Part shown: positions 8,942-18,032 of the stretch, one piece after another
How the letters are laid out: every line of letters starts with the position of its first letter
How positions within the stretch are numbered: the first letter of the stretch is position 1
Source of the DNA: Thermaerobacter marianensis DSM 12885
GTDB lineage: Bacteria; Bacillota; Sulfobacillia; Thermaerobacterales; Thermaerobacteraceae
Direction: 5' to 3'
DNA length: 64,000 nt
NCBI RefSeq assembly: GCF_000184705.1
Contig: NC_014831.1
Coordinates: forward strand, 2,480,001-2,544,000
Notes under the pieces: model-generated
Databases searched by the model: none
Seen by the model: only the letters and a program-made list of their open reading frames with translations
What the model was told of the DNA's origin: nothing
Program-made: the position numbers and the translations under genes

Positions 8942-8958
8942 CCGGCGCCTTGCGCCGG
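8942..8958 (+). terminator. GC hairpin after the arginase gene
   Basis: CCGGCGC and GCGCCGG form a 7-bp stem with a 3-base loop 18 bp after the stop codon. There is no U tract. Confidence 0.4.
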
Positions 8959-9132
8959 CGCCAGGACGGCGGGGACGTGCTAAAGTATAGCTAGTGTGGA
9001 CAGGCTTGCCGGCCGAAGAGCGCCGCGGGACGCTGGCGGGGCAGGGTGGCGCAGGGCATGTCCTGCCTGCCCCCACGCCGGCCCGCGCCACCGCCGGCAG
9101 GCCCATCTGGGTGTGCCAAGGGAGGGTTTGCG

Positions 9133-9378
9133 GTGAGCGAGCGCGTCGAGGTGCGCATCGAATACTGCACCTCTTGAGGGTACCTGCCACGAGCCGCCCG
9201 TGTGGCGGAGGAAATCCTGGCAGCCTATCCGGACCGCGTGGCGTCGCTGACGCTGGTGCCCTCGTCGGGAGGCCGGTTCATCGTCACCGCCGCGGGCCGG
9301 GAGGTCTACAACAAGGCGGAGACGGGCCGGTTTCCGGAAGAGGGCGAGGTCCGCAAGCGCATGGCGGAACTCTGGTAG
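9133..9378 (+). CDS. SelW/Rdx-family selenoprotein (in-frame TGA read as Sec)
   Basis: 81 codons from GTG 9133, behind GGGAGGG seven bases upstream, to TAG 9376, with a single in-frame TGA at 9175-9177 (residue 15). The flanks read YCTSU-GYLPRAARVAEEIL, the CxxU redox motif of SelW/Rdx thioredoxin-like proteins, and the second half has the family pattern GGRFIVTAAGREVYNKAETG then GRFPEEGEV. Length matches the family. Right after the TGA, CTGCCAC (9184-9190) pairs with GTGGCGG (9202-9208), leaving an 11-base loop that begins with G, as bacterial SECIS elements require. Codon use is normal on both sides of the TGA, which argues against a pseudogene. Sec machinery genes are not in this window. 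Role: small thiol/selenol oxidoreductase with unknown partner. Confidence 0.85.
9184..9208 (+). promoter_or_regulatory. candidate bacterial SECIS hairpin
   Basis: The 7-bp stem CTGCCAC/GTGGCGG (one G-U pair) begins six bases after the TGA and closes an 11-base loop, GAGCCGCCCGT. SelB-binding hairpins in bacteria sit immediately 3' of the UGA with a G in the first two loop positions. The UGA-to-loop distance of 13 bases is slightly short. Confidence 0.55.
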
Positions 9379-9434
9379 GACGAAAGGCCGCCGGCAACCG
9401 GCAGGCTCTGGGGATGGAATGGCGAAGCGGATGC

Positions 9435-9455
9435 GGGGCCGGGAACACCGGCCCC
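9435..9455 (+). terminator. GC hairpin after the selenoprotein gene
   Basis: GGGGCCGG (9435-9442) pairs perfectly with CCGGCCCC (9448-9455) around GAACA, followed by GTCTT. It lies between the convergent selenoprotein and mutY genes. Confidence 0.5.
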
Positions 9456-9471
9456 GTCTTCGTCCTCGGCT

Positions 9472-10761
9472 TCATCGGGGAAGGGCCCGGTGCCCGGGTG
9501 GCGCCCCTCCGAACCGGGCCACCTCGGCCACCACCCGCCGGTCCAGGGAGGCCATGGCCAGCCCGTCCAGATCGGCCAGCGTCACCCAGGCGACGGCCCC
9601 ACCGCCCCACTCGGCCGGCGCCTCGGCCACGGCGGGGGCACCGCCCGGCATGCCGCCGGGCGTCCCGCTGTCGCCGTCCCGACCACCGGACGAACCCGGC
9701 CCGGGCGTTCTGCGCCCGGCGGCGCGGCCGGCCGGACGCCCGGTTTGTCGCTCGCCGCCACGCCCGTTCCACCCGGCCCCACAGCCGGCAGACGCCAGGT
9801 ACAATCGCCAGTGCCACCGCCGGTGGCTGAAGTCCCACCGGCCCTGCAGGTGCTCCCGCCGCCATTGCAGCGGCTGGCCCAGGGATGCCTCCAGGACCGC
9901 CCCCAGGCGGGCGCGTGCGGCGAGCCACGTCTCGCCCTCGGCCCGCCGCGTGTAGGGCAGCGCCCACAGGCCGCCCAGCAGCCCGCCCTCCGGTCGCCGC
10001 ACCACCGCCACCCGCCCGTCCTGGATGCACCAGGCCATGACCACGTCCTCTTCCGCCCACCGGGTGGACCGGCGGCGCACCGGCCAGGCCTCGGGCTGCC
10101 CGGATCCCGCCGCCACGCACAGGCCCGCCAGGGGGCACTGGGTGCAGACAGGCTTGCGGGGCGTGCAGACCGTGGCGCCCAGCTCCATCACCGCCTGGTT
10201 CAGGGCGCCGGGCCGCGGCCCGTCCACCAGCCGCCGGGCCAGTTCCGCGATGCGCCGGCGGCCGGCGGCGCGGTCCGCCGGTTCGTCCACGCCGAAGACG
10301 CGGGAGAGGACCCGCTGGGCGTTGCCGTCGACGGCGGGCACCGGCAGGTCGAAGGCGATGCTCAGCACGGCGCCGGCGGTGTAGTCGCCCACCCCGGGCA
10401 GGGCGCGGACGGCCTCGGGATCGGGAGGAACCTGCCCGCCGAACCGCTCCACCAGCACCCGGGCCGCCTGCTGCAGCTGGCGCGCCCGGCGGTAGTAGCC
10501 GAGCCCCTGCCAGAGGCGCAGAACCTCTTCCTCGGAAGCCGCCGCCAGGTGGAAGGCCGACGGAAAGCGCTGGAGAAACCGAAGGTAGTATGGGAGGACG
10601 GTATCGACCCGGGTCTGCTGGAGCATGACCTCCGATACCAGCACGGCGTACGGGTCCCGGGTGCGCCGCCAGGGAAGATCCCGGCGGTGCCGGTCATACC
10701 ATTCGATTAACCGGGAGCGGACCTCCTGGGGGTCCGGTCCCTGTACTGGAGCGTCGTTCAT
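9472..10761 (-). CDS. mutY: A/G-specific adenine glycosylase MutY
   Basis: 429 aa. MutY removes adenine mispaired with 8-oxoguanine. In order: helix-hairpin-helix core with LPWRRTRDPYAVLVSEVMLQQT (catalytic Glu), LPGVGDYTAGA and the catalytic Asp in AVDGNAQRVL, then the [4Fe-4S] ligands in CTPRKPVCTQCPLAGLC, then a NUDIX-like 8-oxoG domain. A Gly/Pro-rich insertion of roughly 60 residues interrupts the C-terminal domain. ATG 10761 is the assumed start; ATG 10794 has a closer AGGAG but overlaps the divergent lepB start. Confidence 0.93.
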   Translation of the reverse strand: MNDAPVQGPDPQEVRSRLIEWYDRHRRDLPWRRTRDPYAVLVSEVMLQQTRVDTVLPYYLRFLQRFPSAFHLAAASEEEVLRLWQGLGYYRRARQLQQAARVLVERFGGQVPPDPEAVRALPGVGDYTAGAVLSIAFDLPVPAVDGNAQRVLSRVFGVDEPADRAAGRRRIAELARRLVDGPRPGALNQAVMELGATVCTPRKPVCTQCPLAGLCVAAGSGQPEAWPVRRRSTRWAEEDVVMAWCIQDGRVAVVRRPEGGLLGGLWALPYTRRAEGETWLAARARLGAVLEASLGQPLQWRREHLQGRWDFSHRRWHWRLYLASAGCGAGWNGRGGERQTGRPAGRAAGRRTPGPGSSGGRDGDSGTPGGMPGGAPAVAEAPAEWGGGAVAWVTLADLDGLAMASLDRRVVAEVARFGGAPPGHRALPR

Positions 10762-10792
10762 GGTCCGATATCGCGCACTAGGAAGCGTTCTC

Positions 10793-11284
10793 ATGGAACT
10801 CCTGCAAACGCTGGTCCTATCCCTGCTGCTGGCCCTGGCGATCCGTACTTTCGTGGCCGAGTCCTTCGTGGTCCAGGGTCACTCCATGGAGCCCACCCTC
10901 CACCACGGCGAGCGGGTCCTGGTGGTGAAGCTGGGCACCCGATGGTGGGAGCCCCGGCCGGGGGACATCGTGGTGTTCCGGCCGCTCCAGCAGCCGGGCG
11001 GCGAGTACATCAAGCGGGTGGTGGCCGGCCCCGGCTCCACCGTGGCCCTGGAGGACGGCCGCGTGATCCGGGACGGCACCGTCCTGGAGGAGCCGTACGT
11101 GGTCTACGGCGACACGTCGGACCTGCCGCCCGTCACGGTACCGCCGGGGACCGTGTTCGTCCTGGGGGATAACCGGCCCAGCAGCTACGACAGCCGCTCC
11201 TTCGGCCCCGTGCCGGTGGAGCGGCTGGACGGCCGGGCGGTACTGGTCTTCTGGCCCCCCTGGCGAATGCGGTGGCTGCGCTGA
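10793..11284 (+). CDS. lepB: signal peptidase I
   Basis: 163 aa, type I leader peptidase with one N-terminal membrane anchor (residues 3-22). The Ser/Lys dyad is visible: QGHSMEPT (Ser31) and GEYIKRVVA (Lys74), followed by the conserved GDNRPSSYDSR box. It cleaves signal peptides outside the membrane. An alternative ATG at 10760 adds 11 residues. The gene is divergent from mutY with starts about 30 bp apart or overlapping. Confidence 0.95.
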   Translation: MELLQTLVLSLLLALAIRTFVAESFVVQGHSMEPTLHHGERVLVVKLGTRWWEPRPGDIVVFRPLQQPGGEYIKRVVAGPGSTVALEDGRVIRDGTVLEEPYVVYGDTSDLPPVTVPPGTVFVLGDNRPSSYDSRSFGPVPVERLDGRAVLVFWPPWRMRWLR

Positions 11285-11433
11285 GCGGTGAGGGGTGATG
11301 GGCGACGGGCGCGGGCCGCGTCCCGAGCAGCCGCTGTCCTGCGGCCGCCACCCTGAGGCCGGGGATGCCCGCCACGCCCCTCGGCGCCGGAGAAGGCGCC
11401 GGAACGTTCTCCACCGGTCTCGTCCGTCCCAAG

Positions 11434-11898
11434 CTACACGCCGAACCGGCCCGGTCCCAGGCGACGGCGCCGCTCGGCCGGCCGGGCCCCGATGGTCGCG
11501 CCGGCCAGGGCCAGCAGCAGGCCCGCGGCCCACAGCGGCCGGGAGCCCAGCAGGGCGAGGAGAAGCGCCGGGGCGGTCGGAGTTCCGGCGGTCGCCGGTT
11601 CGACCCGCACCATCCCGCGCACCGCGGCCAGGACAAACAGCGCCGCCAGGACCGCCCAGATCAGGGCCAAGGGCAGCCGCAACCAGACGCTGCGCCCGTC
11701 CATCCACCGCCCCCATGCCGCCGCCAGGATGCCATAGCCTCCGGCCGCCCCCAGCAGGGCGACGCCCAGGGCGGGCCATGCCAGCTGGGGAAAGGCCTCG
11801 CCGCCCTGGCGCACCACCGGCTCGATCACGGCACGGGTCGCGGCCAGGCCGCCCAGCCACACCACCACCGACAACACCAGGCGGAGGATCGCCGCCAC
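11434..11898 (-). CDS. small membrane protein, unknown
   Basis: 154 aa from GTG 11898, which follows AAAGGATG at a good distance. Four or five hydrophobic segments fill most of the length (LRLVLSVVVWLGGLAATRAVI; PLALIWAVLAALFVLAAV; LWAAGLLLALAGATIGA). It is convergent with lepB. I recognise no family. Confidence 0.6.
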   Translation of the reverse strand: MAAILRLVLSVVVWLGGLAATRAVIEPVVRQGGEAFPQLAWPALGVALLGAAGGYGILAAAWGRWMDGRSVWLRLPLALIWAVLAALFVLAAVRGMVRVEPATAGTPTAPALLLALLGSRPLWAAGLLLALAGATIGARPAERRRRLGPGRFGV

Positions 11899-12116
11899 GG
11901 CATCACATCCTTTCTTGTGCCACATTCCGCGGAGGAACGCGGCTCTCCTCCCGGCCGCGCCGCCCGGGCCGGGCCCCCGCCGGACCGGTGCCGGGTGCGG
12001 CCGGGACGAGGACCTGCCATGTCCGCCCCACCGCCGGCATAGGCTGGGGTGAAGACCTTCGGTTGCGAGCCCGTCCTTAGATTGTACGAGCGGTCCTGGG
12101 ACGAGGAGGTCCGCGC

Positions 12117-14297
12117 ATGGCACCGCCAGGTTTTGTCACACCCTCTCGCCGCCCCGGGCAACCCCGTGCGGCGGGCGATGCCCCACGGGTGGTCCCTCGC
12201 CCCGCCGCATCGACCCCGGCGTCGCGCCGGCGCCGGCGGAACGCCCCGCACACGGGGTCGGGCGGCGGTGTGCCCTCCCCGCCCGCTGTCTCCGCCCCAC
12301 CAGGACGGGGTACCCCCACCCTGCTTCTGGAAGGCGCGGGCGACCCGCCCCTGATCCGCGGGCGGGTCCCGGCCCGGGACGGGCGGGACGAACCGGCCGC
12401 AGCAGCCGGTGACCCTCCCCCGCCCGCCTGGGCCTGGGCGGGCGCGGCGGGCACGGTGCTGGCCACCGCGGGCCTCTACCTCGGCCTGGCGGCGGGCGTG
12501 CGCCACCCCGGGGCGCCGCCGCAGCCCCACGCCGTGCTGGTGGTGGGTCTGGCCCTCCCGACCGCGGGGATGGCGCTGCAGATCCTGGGGGCGGCGGCCC
12601 GGGTGAGCGGCGCGACCGCCAGGATGGGGGCGGCGGTGGGGTCGACGGGGACTGCGGGGGCCGCGGCAGCTCCTGGCAGGGCCACCGGGGGGATCCTTGC
12701 CCGCGGGCCCCGGCGGCCGCTGCGCCGGTTCGTCCCGGCGGCGGTTGCCGTGGCCGGATACTTCCTGGCGGCCGCCACGTGGCTTGGCTGGCTGGGTCCG
12801 GCGGCCCTCCCGGCGCTGGGCCAGGGGTTGTGGACGGGTCGCGCCCTTGCGGCCCTGGCCGCGGCCGCGTTGGCGGCCCTGGCCGCCGGTGACCTGGTGG
12901 CCCCCGCCGGTACCGGCCAGGCGGCGCGGGTGATCTTGCGCTGGATCTTCCACGGCGGCGCCCTGACCCTGGCCCTGGCCGCCCTGGCCCCGTGGGAGTT
13001 CGCCGCGTTGCCGGCCGATCACCCCGCCCGCCAGCTGGGACCCGGCCTCTTCGCCGCCGGGTCGGTGGCCCTGGCGGCCTGGGTGCTGGTCCACGCCGCC
13101 GCCTCGGCCCGCCGCCCGGACGACGCCCCCGCCGCGGCCGCGTCGTACACCGTCCTGCGCACCGGGATCATGCTGGCCCTCACCGGGAAGGCGGAGGTCC
13201 CGGCCCCGGCCCAGCCCGTCATCCTGTCCGGCCTCCTGTGGCTCCTGCCCGGACGAACCGGACGCCCCATCCCCGGGTGCCGCCCTGTCCCCGGTCGCCG
13301 CCGGGGCACCGGACGGCCTGCCCCCCACGCTGGGGAGGGAACGTCCCCGGCGGTGGTGGTGCCCCGGGCGGAAGCGGCGTGCCGAAAGGCGGAACGGGGG
13401 CAAGACCCGGCCCGGCGGCGGCCCCTCGGCCGCTCCCTGCGGCCCGTGGCGGCCGGTGTCGTCGCCGCCGCCTTGTTTGGGCTCGCCCATGCGGCGCTGC
13501 TCGGGCTGACGGGCCACTGGCAGGCGGGGCCGGCGCTGGACGGTGGAACCGGCCCCCTGATGGCCGTGGCGGCCGTCACCGCCGTGGAGAACGGCGGGGC
13601 GGTGGCCGGCGATACGGGGGCTCGGGCCCGCCACGGGCCTGCCGGCTACGCCCTCCTCGCCGTATTGGCGGCGCTCCTGGGTTACGGAGCCGGCTCCCTG
13701 ACCGCCGCGGGCAGCCGGTGGTGCCTTGCGCCGGGTGGCGCTGCGGGCGGCGGGCAACCCCTCGCGCCGCCGGGAGCGGCACCGGACGACCGTACCCCGC
13801 CGTCGGCCGGTAGCACGCCGTCCGCGTCGCGGCCGCCCGCCGTACGCGAGCCGGGCGCACCGCCGGCCCCGGTTGCGCCGCCGGCGCCCCTTCCACCGGG
13901 GGCGCCCGGCCGGGGGCAACCGGCCCCGCCGCCTTCGGCCCCGGCGGCCGGTGCGGAGGAACCCGCGTCCCGGTCCCAGCCCCCGACCGGGCCCGCCGTT
14001 GCTCCGCAGGGGCCTGCACCTGCGGCACCCGGTCCGGCGGCCGCTCCCGTGACGGCCGGTCCGGCGGCTGCCAGCCTCGGCCGGGTCGCGTGGCCCACGT
14101 GGGCCGGTTGGCGGTTCCGCTCCGAAGCCCCGGGGTCTGCCGGCACCCCACCACCGCCCGCATCCGGTCCGTCGTCGGGCTTCCCTGCGGCACCTGCCGC
14201 GGCCAGGGGCCCGGCCGGTGCGCACCCGCGTCCCGGTCACGCCCTGGGGCGGCCGGCTCTTCCGGGACGATTCCGCGACACGGTTCGCCGCATCTAA
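12117..14297 (+). CDS. large membrane protein with long Pro/Ala-rich tail, unknown
   Basis: 726 aa. ATG 12117 has GAGGAGGTC upstream, and third positions are almost all G/C in this frame only. Residues 1-100 are Pro/Arg-rich; about eight hydrophobic segments lie between residues 100 and 530 (for example AGTVLATAGLYLGLAAGV and AAGVVAAALFGLAHAALLGLTG); the last 190 residues are Pro/Ala/Gly-rich and probably disordered. It carries three copies of the GGTTCGTCC 9-mer. No family is recognisable and no neighbour explains it. Parts of the tail could be over-extended reading. Confidence 0.55.
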   Translation: MAPPGFVTPSRRPGQPRAAGDAPRVVPRPAASTPASRRRRRNAPHTGSGGGVPSPPAVSAPPGRGTPTLLLEGAGDPPLIRGRVPARDGRDEPAAAAGDPPPPAWAWAGAAGTVLATAGLYLGLAAGVRHPGAPPQPHAVLVVGLALPTAGMALQILGAAARVSGATARMGAAVGSTGTAGAAAAPGRATGGILARGPRRPLRRFVPAAVAVAGYFLAAATWLGWLGPAALPALGQGLWTGRALAALAAAALAALAAGDLVAPAGTGQAARVILRWIFHGGALTLALAALAPWEFAALPADHPARQLGPGLFAAGSVALAAWVLVHAAASARRPDDAPAAAASYTVLRTGIMLALTGKAEVPAPAQPVILSGLLWLLPGRTGRPIPGCRPVPGRRRGTGRPAPHAGEGTSPAVVVPRAEAACRKAERGQDPARRRPLGRSLRPVAAGVVAAALFGLAHAALLGLTGHWQAGPALDGGTGPLMAVAAVTAVENGGAVAGDTGARARHGPAGYALLAVLAALLGYGAGSLTAAGSRWCLAPGGAAGGGQPLAPPGAAPDDRTPPSAGSTPSASRPPAVREPGAPPAPVAPPAPLPPGAPGRGQPAPPPSAPAAGAEEPASRSQPPTGPAVAPQGPAPAAPGPAAAPVTAGPAAASLGRVAWPTWAGWRFRSEAPGSAGTPPPPASGPSSGFPAAPAAARGPAGAHPRPGHALGRPALPGRFRDTVRRI

Positions 14298-14434
14298 GCC
14301 GCATTCGACGGGTCACGCGTCGCCTGGTACCTGATCTGCCAAATTTCGAGCAAGGATCCCGGCCCTGGAAGCCGTACCCTTTTGCTGTAGGCCATGCTCC
14401 AGGCCAAGCTCTACCCAGCGAGGAGGGGTCCTTG

Positions 14435-16663
14435 GTGGAACATCGTCCTCCGCGGTGGCGCTACCGCCGCTGGGCGGCGGTGGGGCTCGCCGCAACCATC
14501 CTGGCCACGGCCGGGATCGGCTGGGCCGGCAGCCCATCCCGCGCCCTGGCCGCCGGCACGGAAGGTGCGGGGAATCCCGCCGGGATCGCGGTCGCAGGCA
14601 CCGCCGTCGCCGAGCCGCAGCCCGTGGACATTGGCCCGCAGGTGCGCCACAAGGTCTTCCCGGTGGAGCGCAAGGGCCAGATCGTCGGGGTCGAACCCGG
14701 CGGTGGCAGAGGCGTCGTCACCCTTGCCGCCAGCAGCGGATACGAGCCGGTTCCCGGCACCCGGCGCACCTTCTTCACCCTGAACTACGCCACCGGCCGC
14801 TACGTGGCGACGACCTTCACGCTGCGGGGCGTCAGCGAGCACGCCGAGGTCTGGGTGGCGAACAACCTGTCCTTCCCCGAAGGCGATCCCCGCAACGACC
14901 GGGTCGCCATCACCGACGAGCAGGTCGCCTACCTGCTGCGCGAGTTCGACAACAACATCCGTCCCAAGGAAGAGGCCTTCTTCGGCCCGTGGGACGTGCA
15001 CGACGGTTCACAGGCCTACCTTTACGACATCGGCGTCGTGCCGCGGGGTTACTACTCGCCGGCCGACGGCAAGGCCCGGGACATCATCCTGGTGGAGAAC
15101 GTCAAGGACGAGAACTACTTCGATCCCACGTACCCCTCGTACGTCGCCGGGTTCTACACCGCCGCGTACGAGCTGTTGATGGACCGCAACATCGTCACCA
15201 TCGACGCCTTCGACTGGGCGCAGCGCCTGGGCCCCAACGACGCCCCCTGGCGCCGGGATCCGGGTACGGGGCGGCCGTACCTCTACGAAGGCACCCTGGC
15301 CCACGAGTTCCAGCACCTGATCCACGACGATTACGACAGCGACGAAGACAACTGGATCAACGAGGGGATCTCCGACTTCGCCGAGTTCCTGGTGGGATAC
15401 GGCCACCCCGACAGCCACGTGGGCTGGTACCTGGACCACCCTGAGAACTCCCTGACCGCCTGGGGCGACCAGGGGGACCGGCAGATCCTGGCCGACTATG
15501 GCATCGCGTACCTGTTCCAGCTCTACCTGTACGACCACTACGGGGGTGGCGAGGTGATCCGCCGGCTGGTGGCCAACCCCGCCAACGGCATCCAGGGCGT
15601 GGACGCGGTACTGGCCGAGCTGGGCTACAAGGAACGGTTCCCCTCCATCTACCGTGATTTCCAGGTAGCGGTGATGGCGGCCGGGCAGGCCCGGGCGGCG
15701 GACCGGTACACGTTCAAGAGCATCGACCTCACCCGGTTCGGCAGCCGCGGCGGGGTCAACCTGGATACGCCGACCTATGGCGACGGCGAGGTGGTCGGGT
15801 GGGCGACCGACGTGGCCGCCACCTGGACCCGGGCGGACCGTCCCGCAACGCGGGTGCAGTTCAACGGCGACGACTACCTGCCCATTCCCTGGTCGGTGGT
15901 GCCCGCACCGGCCGGCGGTGACGGCGACGCCCTGTGGAGCGGATCAGGCGATCTCCTCGACCAGTGGCTGGTCGTGCCCCTGGATCTGCGGGGGGTCCGG
16001 GGGACCATCTTGAGCTTCGACCACCTCTACGACATCGAGGAGGGGTGGGACTACGGGTTCGTCCAGGTGTCCACCGACGGCGGCAAGACCTGGACCAGCC
16101 TGGCCAACGAGAACACGCGCGACGTCATCGCGCCCGAGGCGCACCCCCGGGTCCGTGAGAACCTGCCCGGGTTCACCGGTTCGTCCGGGGGATGGAGGCG
16201 GGAGACCTTCGACCTGTCGGCCTACGACGGCCGGGAGGTGCTGCTCGCCTTCCGCTACATCACCGACTGGGCCGTCGCGGGCAATGACGACGACCCGGGC
16301 AACGACGGCTGGTTCATCGACAACGTCATCGTTCGTGCCGGCGACCGGGTGGTGGCCGGCCCGTTCGACGGGAGCACCCTGGACGGGTTCCTGAGCCTCA
16401 GTGAAGCCACCGGCCAGCCCGTGCGCTACCTGGTCACCGTCGTCCAGCTGGATGCCGACGGCAAGGTCCAGGCCCGGGACTTCCGGATGCGCAGCCGGCC
16501 GACGGCGGACGACCTGAACGCCCTTCAGGCCACCCTGGGCAACGGCCGTGCCGAACGTCAGCTGGTGCTGGTCACCCACATGAGCCCCACCGATGCGGCC
16601 ATACCGGTGCACTACCGGCTGGAGCTGGAGTTCCCCGGGAAGGGACGCGGGCGCGGGCGGTAG
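14435..16663 (+). CDS. secreted M6/immune-inhibitor-A-like zinc metallopeptidase
   Basis: 742 aa. GTG 14435 lies behind GAGGAGG; TTG 14432 is an alternative. Residues 1-40 form a signal peptide (RRW AAVGLAATILATAGIGWA, Ala-x-Ala region SRALAA). The zinc site is HEFQHLIHDDYDSDEDNWIN followed by EGISDFAEF, an HExxH motif with downstream Glu. The C-terminal third is a beta-rich domain (GTILSFDHLYDIEEGWDYGF; VSTDGGKTWTSL) like that following the catalytic domain in immune inhibitor A proteins. It likely degrades extracellular protein. A strong hairpin lies 84 bp after the stop. Confidence 0.85.
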   Translation: MEHRPPRWRYRRWAAVGLAATILATAGIGWAGSPSRALAAGTEGAGNPAGIAVAGTAVAEPQPVDIGPQVRHKVFPVERKGQIVGVEPGGGRGVVTLAASSGYEPVPGTRRTFFTLNYATGRYVATTFTLRGVSEHAEVWVANNLSFPEGDPRNDRVAITDEQVAYLLREFDNNIRPKEEAFFGPWDVHDGSQAYLYDIGVVPRGYYSPADGKARDIILVENVKDENYFDPTYPSYVAGFYTAAYELLMDRNIVTIDAFDWAQRLGPNDAPWRRDPGTGRPYLYEGTLAHEFQHLIHDDYDSDEDNWINEGISDFAEFLVGYGHPDSHVGWYLDHPENSLTAWGDQGDRQILADYGIAYLFQLYLYDHYGGGEVIRRLVANPANGIQGVDAVLAELGYKERFPSIYRDFQVAVMAAGQARAADRYTFKSIDLTRFGSRGGVNLDTPTYGDGEVVGWATDVAATWTRADRPATRVQFNGDDYLPIPWSVVPAPAGGDGDALWSGSGDLLDQWLVVPLDLRGVRGTILSFDHLYDIEEGWDYGFVQVSTDGGKTWTSLANENTRDVIAPEAHPRVRENLPGFTGSSGGWRRETFDLSAYDGREVLLAFRYITDWAVAGNDDDPGNDGWFIDNVIVRAGDRVVAGPFDGSTLDGFLSLSEATGQPVRYLVTVVQLDADGKVQARDFRMRSRPTADDLNALQATLGNGRAERQLVLVTHMSPTDAAIPVHYRLELEFPGKGRGRGR

Positions 16664-16746
16664 GGGGACCCCGCCGGCCGCAACCCTGCAACCCCGCTCC
16701 TGCGCCTCCCGGACGGGTGAGCGCGTCAAGCAACAGGTGCCCGCGT

Positions 16747-16782
16747 CACGGGGCACGCCGGTCCGAACCGGCGTGCCCCGTG
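16747..16782 (+). terminator. perfect 16-bp hairpin after the metallopeptidase gene
   Basis: CACGGGGCACGCCGGT (16747-16762) and ACCGGCGTGCCCCGTG (16767-16782) pair without mismatch around CCGA. No U tract follows. Confidence 0.6.
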
Positions 16783-16869
16783 CGCCTGGATGCCCGTGGC
16801 GGCCCCCCATGGGTCCCACCGGCGCCACGGCCGGTTACGGCCGGTTCGTCCCGGCGTGGTACGAAGCCT

Positions 16870-18027
16870 ATGGTTGGAGCCATGGGTGACGCGTTGCAAG
16901 GCAAGACGACGACACCAGCGGCCACGGGCCCCCATGGGGCGTGGACGGGCTCTCCGCGGGCGACGCCGGGCCGGCTGGCCGCCCTGGACGTGGCCCGCGG
17001 GTTGAGCATCAGCCTGGTGGTGCTGGGGCACACGCCCCTCCCCGCATGGCTCAACGGACCCCTGACCACCGTGCGGCTCCCCCTGCTCTTCTTCATATCC
17101 GGCTACCTGTTCAACTGGGAGCGGTACCGCCACCGGCCGGGCCGGCTGGCCTGGGAGCGGGCGCGGCGGCTGCTGCTGCCGTACGTGACGGCAGGCCTGG
17201 CCACCTTCCTGTTCTGGCTGGTGGCCCGCCGCCCGGTGGATCCCGCGGCCCAGGCCGTCCCCTGGTACCGCCCCCTCCTGGGGTGGCTGTACGGGAGCAG
17301 CAGCGACGAGTGGATGGTCTTCAACCTGCCGCTGTGGTTTCTGCCCGCGTCCTTCTGGGGGCAGGTGATCTTCTGGGGACTGTTGCGTGCGGTGGGGCAC
17401 CGGTCTTTTGCCGTGCAGGCAGCGGTGGCCGTGGCGGCCGGGCTGGGCGGCGCGGGTCTGGGTCGCTGGGCGCACCTGCCCTGGTCGGTCGACGTGGCGC
17501 TGGCCACGCAGCCGTTCTTCTGGGTGGGCTGGTTCGTCCGGCAAAGGGTCGGACTGCGGCTGCCGGCGACGGCCTGGCTGGCGGGGACCGCCTTGTGGCT
17601 GGCCGCCCTGGGGATGAACGGGCCGGTGGCCGTCAACGCCCGGGCGTACGGCCAGCCGCTGTGGTTTTACGCGGGAGGACTGGGGGCCTGCTTGCTGGCC
17701 CTGCGCCTGGCGGCGGCCCTGGCAGCGTGGCATCCCGCCCGGGCCGTGCTCGGGTTCCTGGGGCGGCACTCCATGGTGGTGCTGGCGTTCCACGTCGGCC
17801 TGGCCTTCCCCGTCCTCGCCCACCTGTTGCAGTGGTGGCTGGGCGACGCCCTGCTGGGGGCATGGGGCCTGTACTGGCTGTGGGGCCTGGCGATGACGGC
17901 GGGCCTGGGGTGGATCGTGGAGCGGTCCCCGTGGCTGGCGACGTTGCTGGAGGGAGTTCCGGTCCCTGCCCGCACCGCCAAGGCAGAACGCGTCCCGCCA
18001 CGGCCAGCGGAGCAGGTCACGGCGTGA
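16870..18027 (+). CDS. membrane acyltransferase, acyltransferase-3 family
   Basis: 385 aa, about ten membrane segments. The N terminus has the family signature LDVARGLSISLVVLGHTPLP (catalytic-type His) and PLLFFISGYLFNWERYR. This resembles the short fucose 4-O-acetylase-like branch of acyltransferase 3, which transfers acyl groups to cell-surface sugars. The target is unknown. ATG 16870 and ATG 16882 are both possible; neither has an ideal Shine-Dalgarno. It converges with the next gene with only 5 bp between stops. Confidence 0.85.
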   Translation: MVGAMGDALQGKTTTPAATGPHGAWTGSPRATPGRLAALDVARGLSISLVVLGHTPLPAWLNGPLTTVRLPLLFFISGYLFNWERYRHRPGRLAWERARRLLLPYVTAGLATFLFWLVARRPVDPAAQAVPWYRPLLGWLYGSSSDEWMVFNLPLWFLPASFWGQVIFWGLLRAVGHRSFAVQAAVAVAAGLGGAGLGRWAHLPWSVDVALATQPFFWVGWFVRQRVGLRLPATAWLAGTALWLAALGMNGPVAVNARAYGQPLWFYAGGLGACLLALRLAAALAAWHPARAVLGFLGRHSMVVLAFHVGLAFPVLAHLLQWWLGDALLGAWGLYWLWGLAMTAGLGWIVERSPWLATLLEGVPVPARTAKAERVPPRPAEQVTA

Positions 18028-18032
18028 ACCCT

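Noticed and set aside
8963-8991. Promoter for the selenoprotein gene (TATAGC near 8986)
   Set aside because: The -10 is plausible but no acceptable -35 lies at 16-18 bases, so it is not listed as a feature.
9133-9378. Treating the SelW gene as a nonsense pseudogene
   Set aside because: The TGA falls exactly at the Sec position of CxxU, the rest is intact and a SECIS-like hairpin follows; a random nonsense mutation there is much less likely.
8994-9830. + frame covering the selenoprotein region and the mutY end
   Set aside because: Composition is Arg/Pro-rich and it crosses mutY antisense; the TGA-containing frame fits the SelW family instead.
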